This document shows, piece after piece, positions 16,401-23,260 of a stretch of DNA of 34,993 nt (within the stretch, counting starts at the first letter, position 1; every line of letters begins with the position of its first letter). Below the pieces are notes generated by a model. The model searched no databases. It worked only from the letters and a program-made list of their open reading frames with translations, and had not been told where the DNA came from. Both the position numbers and the translations under genes were made by a program. This DNA comes from Bacilli bacterium (GTDB lineage Bacteria > Bacillota_I > Bacilli_A > ML615J-28 > CAG-698), in NCBI GenBank assembly GCA_028691515.1, contig JAQUZE010000011.1:1-34993 (forward strand), written 5' to 3'.

Positions 16401-17311
16401 ATAATACTAGTGGATTAAAATCATCTACTGAGTTTATTGCAGTTCATGATACAGCAAATCTCAATGGAGGATTAGCAGGTCATGGGAATTATTGGTTAAC
16501 TGCTTCAACTTCAATTCATTTTACTGTTGGTGATTATGGAGTAATTGGGAATCTTCCAGAAGAGTATGTAGCGTATCATGCTGGAGATGGAACTAGTTCC
16601 ACATTTACTTGGACAGATACTTCTGTAGTATCAAATGGTAGCAAACCTATAATTGATATTTCAAGTGATGGTTATTATACATTTAATGGTGAGAAGAGTA
16701 GTGTAAAAGCACCAACTGGAAATAGTGGACAAATTTTGGATTCATCATATTTTACTTCATTAGGACCAGTTTGGAAGATTGGTGAAAATAATAATTACTT
16801 TATCGGTACAACTTACTTTACTACTAGTCAAGTAAGTCGTGGAGTAATAGCTAATCATGGTGGTAATAATAATAGTATTGGTATAGAAATGTGTGTTAAT
16901 ACAACTGGAGAAATAGTTGATACATGGCAAAGAAATGCTAAATTAGTAGGAATGTTATTAAATAAATATGGTCTTGATTTAACAAGAGTTCAACAACATA
17001 ATAGTTTTAGTGGTAAAAATTGTCCACAATCTTTAAGAATGAGTAATTATTGGGATAAATTTATGGAAATGGTTGCTTTAGAATTAGAGATTCAATCTAA
17101 TTATAGTGAAGCTATTATTAGTATTGTTTCAAATAATCCAGATTTAATTAGTAATACTGGTAGAGTTATTGGTATGCCAGTAGTAGATACTGCAGCAAGT
17201 TACACTTTAACTGTTAAGCTTGGAGAAGAAACAAGAAGTATAGATTTAGGAGTAATAATTCCTGGAACTGCTTCATGGAAACAATTAAATGGTTATTATT
17301 CAACAAAATAA
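13475..17311 (+). CDS. Large lipoprotein with Ig-like and InlB-type repeats and an N-acetylmuramoyl-L-alanine amidase domain
   Basis: A 1278-aa exported lipoprotein: hydrophobic segment about 20-34, lipobox LVSGC with C37. Order: a BIG2 Ig-like domain (about 42-118); five InlB B-type repeats (about 125-465) of the EGYTFDNWY...LTLYARF form; a YTINHYLYD segment; a sixth B-type repeat split by about 130 residues of unfamiliar sequence (about 530-745); two BIG2-like domains (about 750-910); an Amidase_2 domain (about 975-1205); and a C-terminal Ig-like tail. The amidase looks intact: H991 in AVHDTAN, H1175, K1181 and C1183 (HNSFSGKNCP) match the zinc and catalytic positions of T7 lysozyme-type amidases. 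It should cut the amide linking MurNAc to L-Ala in peptidoglycan, either the cell's own or a neighbour's. AGGAGG precedes the ATG. Confidence 0.88.
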   Translation: MNFKNNKSILNKNLFIYVKNLCFVIVFLMMLALVSGCEKVIKVTDINLDTDDVTVEVGDVVNVFATVLPTDATNKVVIWTSSDPLVATVDEGVVSTLSVGETIITAKIDKIEASFKVTVILEKVTISFANTSLDNIEINKNSKLSVPEEPVKEGYTFDNWYIDSEFNTLYDFDNEVTENLTLYARFIKNSFDVVFANTSLEIQQVDSGSKLLKPEDPEKEGYTFDNWYIDSEFNTLYDFDSLVTEDLTIYARFSVKVYTVVFADTDIDDVLVEHNQKVARPEDPVKEGYIFSGWRESLSPYNFYNFDSLVVSDITLNPVFTEITEFIVSFENIAMEDIVVNKGEKLSELEDPIKEGFTFGGWFSDSEFNTLYDFDLVLTNHLTLYAKWDEITYTVTLISYDDVILDSLKIKEGENLSTINEYNRDGYIFVDWYIDSSFAVKARLSNPVIEDLTLYAKWEARTDVAYTINHYLYDVDSDEYLIEETINYTGTTGETVFAEFKEYPGLMSEYAVYSGVVKGDGSLVINIRYVEFDGDIIYHLDGGNFTYPNREAMALDFLADYNEATSSAITLAELEAYGNWSPLNMHIMLFTEPYRTKWMWMIDYLGQVGSTTNKSACKLLKTASSLAAFTSSSDNNKYAVEYEVRAFILGIKYTKNANWMSSDYSVYDIGNGFWNLFVQYNEQTKYTTDGSDVELAYKVYKEGFLFKGWYFEEDFVNRATASVNRGCDLYAKWEPDNPLTEIIITNPVTEITKLETHQLILDFVPGDAFSKQVKYSSSDQTILLVSEDGLITAVNSGTAIITVKSATSDVSISITINVPVESNIVVDVSSDYNGVLNVSEEFSLIVSKYGVYSSEEIEFASSNTDIITVTDNGVVKGISEGSALIMISAKSFGSIFMSLDVTVKNLEETSDIDKLFKLLVDANQPVVDKINASLYYDNFSSYQQYYDASYGSVNLFLFDDLRLDRETYAVTPSIGNNTSGLKSSTEFIAVHDTANLNGGLAGHGNYWLTASTSIHFTVGDYGVIGNLPEEYVAYHAGDGTSSTFTWTDTSVVSNGSKPIIDISSDGYYTFNGEKSSVKAPTGNSGQILDSSYFTSLGPVWKIGENNNYFIGTTYFTTSQVSRGVIANHGGNNNSIGIEMCVNTTGEIVDTWQRNAKLVGMLLNKYGLDLTRVQQHNSFSGKNCPQSLRMSNYWDKFMEMVALELEIQSNYSEAIISIVSNNPDLISNTGRVIGMPVVDTAASYTLTVKLGEETRSIDLGVIIPGTASWKQLNGYYSTK
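13928..14194 (+). repeat. 201-bp-period direct repeat inside the lipoprotein gene
   Basis: The 66 bases at 13928-13993 recur at 14129-14194 with one mismatch (A13981 against G14182). A shorter third copy lies at 14567-14599. The copies encode successive InlB-type repeats (EGYTFDNWYIDSEFNTLYDF). Near-identity at DNA level, including third codon positions, points to recent duplication or gene conversion. Confidence 0.8.
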
Positions 17312-17355
17312 TACATATTATATAAAAATAATATTTTGTAATTGAGGGGATTATT

Positions 17356-18486
17356 TTGAATCAAACACATGCAAAATTTAATACAAAAGGACAAATAATT
17401 AAACTAGCTTTAGGAGATAGTCATTCTGTTGCCTTATCTAAATCTAAGCGATTTTTTGTCTGGGGCTCAAATGCTAGAGGGCAACTTGGGGATGCTACAC
17501 TAATTGATAAAAGAGTCCCAACTGATATAACTGATTTATTTGTTTTTGATGAAGATGAAGTAATTAGTAAAATTAGTGCTGGTGGATGGCATACAGCATT
17601 ACTTACATCTAAAAATCAATTGTATATTTGGGGTTACAATCAATATCGTCAACTTGCTACTGGAACTAAGGTTGATTCATCAAGTCCTATTAACATTACT
17701 AATAAATTTGAATTATTTCATGATGAAAAAATTATTGATGTTAATTTAGGTGGATATAATTCTTCACTAATTACATCATATGGTAGAATTTTTACATGGG
17801 GTGATAATGAATTTGGTAATTTAGGTGGCTTGTTTGAAACTATGAAGCAAGTATCAATTGATATTACTGGGAATTTTAATTTAAATGAAAATGAAAAAAT
17901 TGATAAATTATATTTAAGAAATAATCATTCAGCAGCAATATCATCATCAAAGAGAGTTTTTACTTGGGGTGTAAATGCTAGTGGTCAACTTGGAAATGGA
18001 AGTTTTAAGATTAAAAAAGATCCGACAGATATTACTAATTTATTTAATTTAGATGATAATGATTATATAATTGAAATGTCTCTTGGTGATTGGTATTCTT
18101 TTGCTTTATCACATAAAGGAAGACTGTTTGGATTTGGAGATAATCAGTATTATCAATTAGGTATAAAAACTTTTAGTAATAATATAAGAAAACCACTCGA
18201 TGTAACGTTTTATTTAGGTTTATTTACAGATGAGAAAGTAGTTTCAGTAGTTTGTGGAAAAGACTGCACTGCAGTTTTAACATCTAAAAATAGGATTATT
18301 ACTTTTGGTCGTAATAAGTTTTCACAATTAGGATATCCTCTTAAAAAGAAAAAAGCTTTACCTTTTGATATTACAACGCAGTTCGGATTAAAAGATGATT
18401 TTATTTCTTCAATTTATGCAGGTAATAATCATTTTGGTGCTTTAACAATTGCGGGTAAAGTATTAATGTGGGGAAAATTATATTAA
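17356..18486 (+). CDS. Seven-repeat RCC1-like beta-propeller protein
   Basis: A 376-aa protein made almost wholly of RCC1/ATS1-type repeats: about seven blades of 50-57 residues, each with a G.(W/N/D).(H/Y).(S/T)A.(L/I)(S/T) strand, then (R/K)(V/I/L)(F/Y)(T/V)WG.N..(G/R)QL. Between blades are linkers such as PTDITDLF and PTDITNLF with acidic DE/NE ends. The last blade is short and could be closed by the N-terminal strand. No signal peptide or transmembrane helix is visible, so it appears cytosolic despite following a secreted amidase. Propellers of this kind usually bind partner proteins; none can be named. The start is TTG (17356-17358) with GAGGGG seven to ten bases upstream. The 44-base gap has no terminator, so it is probably cotranscribed with the lipoprotein gene. 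Confidence 0.85.
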   Translation: MNQTHAKFNTKGQIIKLALGDSHSVALSKSKRFFVWGSNARGQLGDATLIDKRVPTDITDLFVFDEDEVISKISAGGWHTALLTSKNQLYIWGYNQYRQLATGTKVDSSSPINITNKFELFHDEKIIDVNLGGYNSSLITSYGRIFTWGDNEFGNLGGLFETMKQVSIDITGNFNLNENEKIDKLYLRNNHSAAISSSKRVFTWGVNASGQLGNGSFKIKKDPTDITNLFNLDDNDYIIEMSLGDWYSFALSHKGRLFGFGDNQYYQLGIKTFSNNIRKPLDVTFYLGLFTDEKVVSVVCGKDCTAVLTSKNRIITFGRNKFSQLGYPLKKKKALPFDITTQFGLKDDFISSIYAGNNHFGALTIAGKVLMWGKLY

Positions 18487-18493
18487 AAACAGA

Positions 18494-18525
18494 AAAAAAG
18501 GTTCACTTATAGTGAGCCTTTTTTT
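18494..18525 (+). terminator. Intrinsic terminator after the RCC1 gene
   Basis: AAAAAAGGTTCACT (18494-18507), loop TAT, AGTGAGCCTTTTTT (18511-18524), with one G-T pair and a long T-run. Strong form. Confidence 0.85.
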
Positions 18526-18544
18526 AAATTAAGAATGAAAGTTA

Positions 18545-18574
18545 TTGACTTGTTAGCGTGATTTTTGCTAAAAT
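18545..18574 (+). promoter_or_regulatory. Promoter of the lysine fermentation operon
   Basis: TTGACT (18545-18550), 18-base spacer, TAAAAT (18569-18574), with TGC directly before as an extended -10. Transcription should start near 18581, giving a leader of about 235 bases that contains the riboswitch. Confidence 0.75.
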
Positions 18575-18581
18575 ATGGTAT

Positions 18582-18596
18582 ATAGAAGCGTTTTCA
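18582..18596 (+). promoter_or_regulatory. cre-like operator before the lysine operon
   Basis: ATAGAAGCGTTTTCA fits the CcpA consensus WTGNAANCGNWNNCW except for A in place of the first G. It shares AAGCGTTTTC with the site at 7030-7044 and holds the same place just after the -10, over the expected start of transcription. This suggests the two amino-acid fermentation operons are repressed together by a CcpA-like regulator. Confidence 0.5.
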
Positions 18597-18600
18597 AAAG

Positions 18601-18768
18601 AGACGTGGTAGAGGAGCATTGCAAAGGTAAATCGAAAGAGGCTAAGCACTTATGAGGTCGATTGAATGTTAGCAATGCCGAAATGGTTTGATGAGCTTTT
18701 AAGTCAGACTGTTGGAAATTTTTTGGACAAAAGATTTCTGTCATTGATTAGTCAATGGAGTGCTACCG
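18601..18768 (+). ncRNA. Lysine riboswitch (L box)
   Basis: The leader folds as a lysine riboswitch. P1: GGTAG (18607-18611) with CTACC (18763-18767). The conserved AGAGG follows P1. P2 base: GCATTGC (18616-18622) with GCAATGC (18672-18678), then the conserved CCGAA. P3: GTTTGA (18686-18691) with TCAGAC (18704-18709). P4: a perfect ten-base stem (18715-18724 with 18729-18738) closed by GGAC. P5: ATTGA/TCAAT (18743-18747/18752-18756), preceded by CTGTC and followed by GGAGTGCTAC, the family's 3' signature. AAGC in the P2 arm could kiss GCTT in the P3 loop. The next operon degrades lysine, and P1 overlaps the terminator foot, so lysine probably activates expression. Confidence 0.9.
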
Positions 18769-18803
18769 GTTAAACATTTTGTTTAACCGGTATATTTTAT
18801 TTT
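18764..18803 (+). terminator. Riboswitch-controlled terminator
   Basis: Perfect 12-bp stem TACCGGTTAAAC (18764-18775) with GTTTAACCGGTA (18781-18792), loop ATTTT, followed by TATTTTATTTT. Its first bases (TACC) are also the 3' strand of riboswitch P1, so the two helices exclude each other at the terminator base. Ligand-stabilised P1 would leave only a short AU-rich hairpin separated from the T-run. Confidence 0.8.
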
Positions 18804-18818
18804 AGGGAGGATTTATTA

Positions 18819-19199
18819 ATGAAGGCAATTTTAAGAGTTAGAATGGGAAGTCAAGATGCTCATTATGGTGGTAATTTAGTTGATGGAGCTAAGATCTTAG
18901 CTTTATTTGGTGATGTTGCAACAGAGCTTTTGATTAAGCTTGATGGAGATGAAGGATTATTTAAAGCATATGATATGGTTGAATTTATGGAAGCAGTTTA
19001 TGCTGGTGATTATTTAGAAGTTAGTGGAGAAATTGTAAAAGTTGGTAATACTTCTAGAAAAATGGAATTTGTTGCTAGAAAAGTTATATCTGCAAGGAAA
19101 GATATTTCTTCGTCTGCTGCTGATTTTTTAGATGAGCCGATAGTTGTTGCTCGTGCAAGTGGAACTTGCGTTACTTTAAAAGATAAAAAGAGAAAATAA
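18819..19199 (+). CDS. kal: 3-aminobutyryl-CoA ammonia-lyase
   Basis: A 126-aa hotdog-fold enzyme. It removes ammonia from L-3-aminobutyryl-CoA to give crotonyl-CoA, the step that joins lysine fermentation to butyrate formation. The opening [20 protein letters not shown] and the central [17 protein letters not shown] resemble known Kal proteins, and the small size is normal. GGGAGG stands eight bases before the ATG. It is the first gene after the riboswitch and lies two bases from kce. Sequence identity to the family is recognised from memory, and the surrounding complete pathway supports it strongly. Confidence 0.88.
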   Translation: MKAILRVRMGSQDAHYGGNLVDGAKILALFGDVATELLIKLDGDEGLFKAYDMVEFMEAVYAGDYLEVSGEIVKVGNTSRKMEFVARKVISARKDISSSAADFLDEPIVVARASGTCVTLKDKKRK

Positions 19200-19201
19200 T
19201 T

Positions 19202-20035
19202 ATGGAAAAATTAATTATTACAGCTGCAATTTGTGGGGCAGAGGTAACCAAAGATGATAATCCAGCAGTTCCATATACTATATCTGAAATGGTTAGAGAA
19301 GCAGTTTTAGCATATAATGCTGGTGCTAGTATTATTCATCTTCATGTAAGAGAAGATGATGGGACTCCCACGCAAAATATAAACAGATACAAGCAAGTAA
19401 TTAACGCTATTAAAGAAGCTATTCCTGATGTAATCATTCAAGTATCTACTGGGGGAGCTTTAGGTATGAGTATTGAAGAGAGAACGGATGTTCTTAATTT
19501 AAAACCAGAAATGGCTACTCTTGATTGTGGAAGTGTTAATTTTGGTGGTGATGAAGTTTTTATAAATACCGAAAATGATATTATTTATGTTGCTAAAAAA
19601 CTACAAGAAAATAATGTTAGAGCAGAATTAGAGTGTTTTGAAAAAGGGCATATTGATTTAGTTTTAAGATTATTAAGAAAAAAAATTATAGATATAAATC
19701 AACATTTTAGCTTTGTTTTAGGAGTAAATGGAGGAATGAGTGGAGAAGAAAGAGATTTCTTTTTTTTAAAGGATTCAATTCCTAATACTGCAACTTATTC
19801 TGTTGCTGGAATTGGAAGATTTGAATTACCACTTGCAAAACTTGCAATTAAGCATGGGGGACATGTAAGGGTTGGACTAGAAGATAATCTTTATGTAAGC
19901 AAGGGTGTTTTAGCAAAATCTAATGCAGAATTAGTTAATTGTGTTGTTGAAATTGCCAAAAAAGAAAATAGAGAAATTGCATCAGCAAATGAAGCAAGAA
20001 GAATTTTAGGATTAATGGAGGGTAAAAATGAATAG
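19202..20035 (+). CDS. kce: 3-keto-5-aminohexanoate cleavage enzyme
   Basis: A 277-aa BKACE (DUF849) family TIM-barrel enzyme. It cleaves 3-keto-5-aminohexanoate with acetyl-CoA to acetoacetate and L-3-aminobutyryl-CoA. The start, IITAAICGAE with E14, and IIHLHVRED with zinc ligands H46 and H48 are as in characterised Kce. GLEDNLY near 226 supplies the late acidic ligand (E227). Length is right. The stop is overlapped by the start of kdd (ATGAATAG), showing tight coupling. The DUF849 family has many substrates, but the neighbours fix this one. Confidence 0.92.
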   Translation: MEKLIITAAICGAEVTKDDNPAVPYTISEMVREAVLAYNAGASIIHLHVREDDGTPTQNINRYKQVINAIKEAIPDVIIQVSTGGALGMSIEERTDVLNLKPEMATLDCGSVNFGGDEVFINTENDIIYVAKKLQENNVRAELECFEKGHIDLVLRLLRKKIIDINQHFSFVLGVNGGMSGEERDFFFLKDSIPNTATYSVAGIGRFELPLAKLAIKHGGHVRVGLEDNLYVSKGVLAKSNAELVNCVVEIAKKENREIASANEARRILGLMEGKNE

Positions 20036-21059
20036 TGGATGTAAGTTTGGAACGCATAGAGTAATTTATCCTATTGGTTCACTTCCTCAAGCGGCCAAAA
20101 AATTAGATAATGAGTCATCTATTTTTGATAATGAGATAGAAATTAATGTTGATGTATTAAATATTGATTCGGCTTCATTTACACAACTTAAAACTGCTAG
20201 TGATAACAATCCAGTTAAAATAGCAGAAATGATTTTAAATATTGTAAATGAAAGAGGAAAAATGCAGAATCCAGTTACTGGATCTGGGGGAATGTTAATT
20301 GGAACAATTAAAAACATCGGCAAGAATCACCCAGATAAATCATTAAAAGTTGGAATGAAGATTGCAACTTTAGTTTCACTCACTTTAACACCTCTTTTTA
20401 TTAAAAAAATTAATAAAGTTAATATTAAAAATGAGCAAGTTGAAATTGAGGGAACTGCATATTTATTTGCTACAGGAATATATGCTGTTTTACCAGATGA
20501 TATCCCTGAAAAATTAGCTCTTGCAGCATTAGATGTTGCTGGAGCACCTGCACAAGTCAATAAATTAGTTAAAAAAGGAGATATAGTATATATCCTTGGT
20601 GCTGGTGGTAAAAGTGGACTTTTATGTTGTTATCAAGCAAAGAAAAATGTTGGAAAGACTGGTTTAGTAATAGCAGTTGAATATAGAGAAGATCAAAAAC
20701 AATTATTACTTGATAATAATTTAGCAGATATTGTTTTAATTCATGATGCAAGAAATGCTCATGGATTATATAAAAAAGTTATTGATAATAATCTTCCTTT
20801 AGGAGATGTTGTTATTAATGTTGTAAATATAAATAATACAGAAAATGCTTCAATATTAATTGCTAAAGATGAAGGATTAGTTTATTTCTTTTCTATGGCA
20901 ACTTCTTTCACAAAAGCTGCACTCGGTGCAGAAGGAGTTGGGAGTGATGTAACGATGTTAATTGGAAATGGCTATACAAAGAATCATGCGAATTTTACTT
21001 TAGATATTATTAGAGAATCTGAATTTATTAGAAAAATATTTATGGAAAAATATGTTTAA
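20028..21059 (+). CDS. kdd: L-erythro-3,5-diaminohexanoate dehydrogenase
   Basis: A 343-aa NAD(P)-dependent dehydrogenase that oxidatively deaminates L-erythro-3,5-diaminohexanoate to 3-keto-5-aminohexanoate, the Kce substrate. The opening GCKFGTHRVIYPIGSLPQAA is distinctive of Kdd. A Rossmann-type loop, ILGAGGKSGLLC (about 189-200), binds the cofactor, and the chain resembles zinc-free alcohol dehydrogenases. It overlaps kce by eight bases, and kamA follows 11 bases after its stop. No odd features. Confidence 0.92.
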   Translation: MNSGCKFGTHRVIYPIGSLPQAAKKLDNESSIFDNEIEINVDVLNIDSASFTQLKTASDNNPVKIAEMILNIVNERGKMQNPVTGSGGMLIGTIKNIGKNHPDKSLKVGMKIATLVSLTLTPLFIKKINKVNIKNEQVEIEGTAYLFATGIYAVLPDDIPEKLALAALDVAGAPAQVNKLVKKGDIVYILGAGGKSGLLCCYQAKKNVGKTGLVIAVEYREDQKQLLLDNNLADIVLIHDARNAHGLYKKVIDNNLPLGDVVINVVNINNTENASILIAKDEGLVYFFSMATSFTKAALGAEGVGSDVTMLIGNGYTKNHANFTLDIIRESEFIRKIFMEKYV

Positions 21060-21070
21060 GGAGAATACAT

Positions 21071-22285
21071 ATGTCAATAAAGTTAAATGATAAATATTTA
21101 CAAAGGAAAGCTAAATATTTTCCTAATGTTAGTGTTGATGATTGGAATAATTGGAAATGGCAAGTCAGAAATAGAATTATGACTGTGGAAAAATTATCTG
21201 AGTATATAAATTTAAGTAAAGAAGAAAAAGAAGCAATAAAACAAGTATTATCAAAATTTAGAATGTCAATAACACCATATTTTTTATGCTTAATTGATCC
21301 GGATGATCCGAATTGTCCGATTAGAAAACAAGCCATACCTTCTATTAAAGAAACTTATAATGGAGTACATGATTTATTAGATCCTCTTCATGAAGATGTT
21401 GATTCACCAGTTCCAGGACTTACTCATAGATATCCTGATAGAGTACTTTTTTTGATTACTGATATGTGCTCAATGTATTGTCGTCATTGTACGAGAAGAC
21501 GTTTTGCAGGGCAAAAGGATTTTGAACAACCACTAGCAAAAATTGATAATGCGATTGAATATATTAGAAATCATTCTGAAGTGAGAGATGTTTTATTATC
21601 TGGAGGAGATGCATTACTTGTTAGCGATGAGAGATTAGAATATATTATTAAAAAGTTAAGAGAAATTAAACATGTTGAAATAATTAGAATTGGAACAAGA
21701 ACACCAGTTGTTCTTCCTCAAAGAATTACTGATGATTTGGTTAATATGTTGAAAAAGTATCATCCTATTTGGATAAACATTCATGTTAATCATAGTAATG
21801 AATTTACTAGCGAATTAGTAAATGCACTTAATAAAATGAATAATGCAGGAATTCCTTTAGGAAATCAATCAGTTTTATTAAGAGGCATAAATGATTGTGT
21901 TCATATTATGAGGGATTTAGTTCATCATTTAGTATATTACAGGGTTAGACCATATTATATTTATCAATGTGATTTATCTATGGGAATAGAACATTTTAGA
22001 ACTTCAGTTTCTAAAGGAATTGAAATTATTGAAGGGCTACGTGGTCATACATCTGGATTTGCTGTACCAACATTTGTTGTTGATGCACCTGGAGGTGGAG
22101 GAAAAATTCCTGTGGGACCTAATTATGTTATTTCTCAAGGCCCAAATAAAGTTATATTAAGAAATTTTGAGGGACGTATTGCAACTTATTTTGAACCTGA
22201 AGATTATAAAGATGAATGTAATTGTCCAGATTGTCAGAGTAAGAAAGCTTTAATTGGAGTTAGTGGATTATTACAAAAGAAGTAA
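21071..22285 (+). CDS. kamA: L-lysine 2,3-aminomutase
   Basis: A 404-aa radical SAM, PLP-dependent enzyme turning L-lysine into L-beta-lysine, the first pathway step. The cluster motif CSMYCRHC (C133, C137, C140) is intact. PGGGGK places the PLP-binding lysine at K345. C276 in RGINDC and C383, C385, C388 in DECNCPDC match the structural zinc cysteines of clostridial enzymes. DWNNWKWQVRNRI near the start is typical. Length agrees with the longer clostridial type rather than short EpmB-like relatives, favouring free lysine as substrate. GGAG precedes the ATG. It is central in a ten-gene operon under the lysine riboswitch. Confidence 0.95.
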   Translation: MSIKLNDKYLQRKAKYFPNVSVDDWNNWKWQVRNRIMTVEKLSEYINLSKEEKEAIKQVLSKFRMSITPYFLCLIDPDDPNCPIRKQAIPSIKETYNGVHDLLDPLHEDVDSPVPGLTHRYPDRVLFLITDMCSMYCRHCTRRRFAGQKDFEQPLAKIDNAIEYIRNHSEVRDVLLSGGDALLVSDERLEYIIKKLREIKHVEIIRIGTRTPVVLPQRITDDLVNMLKKYHPIWINIHVNHSNEFTSELVNALNKMNNAGIPLGNQSVLLRGINDCVHIMRDLVHHLVYYRVRPYYIYQCDLSMGIEHFRTSVSKGIEIIEGLRGHTSGFAVPTFVVDAPGGGGKIPVGPNYVISQGPNKVILRNFEGRIATYFEPEDYKDECNCPDCQSKKALIGVSGLLQKK

Positions 22286-22296
22286 AGGAGTAATTT

Positions 22297-23259
22297 ATGA
22301 AGGAGTTATTAGCAAATTCAAGAGTGATTGCTATTGTTGGAAGAGGTAAAAATGTTGGTAAAACAACAACACTTAACCATATTCTAAAATTATATAGCGA
22401 TGAGGAAGGTATTTCTATTACTTCTATTGGTTATGATGGTGAAGATATTGATAATATTACTGAAACTATTAAACCTAGAATTTATATATATCCAAACACT
22501 TATTTTGCCACAACAACTTTTGGATTAAAACATTCTAATTTTTTATATGAAATAATTGAAAAAACAAATATTAAAACAGCTTTAGGAAATGTTGTTATTG
22601 GAGTTGCAAAAGGGTATGGAAATATTCTTCTTTGCGGGCCTTCAATTAAAAATGATATACAATGTGTTATTGATAAATTTAAAAATTTATCAAATAATAA
22701 AATATTTATTGATGGAGCTTTTAATAAAAGTATGCAAGCAGAACCTTATTTAAGTGATGCTATGGTTTTAGCAACTGGAGCTGCTTATAGCACTAATATT
22801 GAAGAAATAGTACTTGATACTAAGTATATTATTAGTTTATATAGTAGGGAATATTTATATCAAGATAAAATAAGTGATCTTTATATATATGATGCTTTAT
22901 TTGGTGATATTGCTGAATTTTATAAAAAAATTAGTTCTAATAATACTATTAGATTAAAAGGTTCCTTAACAGATAACTTTATAAAAGAATTACTTTATAC
23001 AAATAAAAAAGTTAAAGATATTGTTTTAGTAGTTGATAATCCAACAATTTGTTTTCTATCAAGAAAAATATTTGAGTATGCTAAAGTGAAAAACATTAGT
23101 ATTAGATTTTTACATACTACTGAAATTAAATTAATTACAATAAATCCTGTTTCTATTAATGGTATTTATCTTGATAGTGAGAAACTCATTAATGATTTAA
23201 AAGAAATTACAGATATAGCTATTTATGATGTTGTAAAAGAAGCTAAAGGGGAGAATTAA
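22297..23259 (+). CDS. kamB: KamB-like P-loop protein (lysine 5,6-aminomutase reactivation)
   Basis: A 320-aa protein with a MobB/CobQ-like phosphate loop, GRGKNVGKTTT (residues 15-25), followed by a region rich in short hydrophobic strands and AYSTNIEEIVLDTKY near 170. Position between kamA and kamD and length match KamB of other lysine fermenters. There kamB is normally followed by kamC, a MutS-like ATPase, and I recall the pair being annotated as a reactivase for the B12-dependent mutase. Here kamC is absent and kamD starts one base after this stop. Function for this single protein is therefore inferred. AAGGAG lies six bases before the ATG. Confidence 0.75.
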   Translation: MKELLANSRVIAIVGRGKNVGKTTTLNHILKLYSDEEGISITSIGYDGEDIDNITETIKPRIYIYPNTYFATTTFGLKHSNFLYEIIEKTNIKTALGNVVIGVAKGYGNILLCGPSIKNDIQCVIDKFKNLSNNKIFIDGAFNKSMQAEPYLSDAMVLATGAAYSTNIEEIVLDTKYIISLYSREYLYQDKISDLYIYDALFGDIAEFYKKISSNNTIRLKGSLTDNFIKELLYTNKKVKDIVLVVDNPTICFLSRKIFEYAKVKNISIRFLHTTEIKLITINPVSINGIYLDSEKLINDLKEITDIAIYDVVKEAKGEN

Positions 23260-23260
23260 T

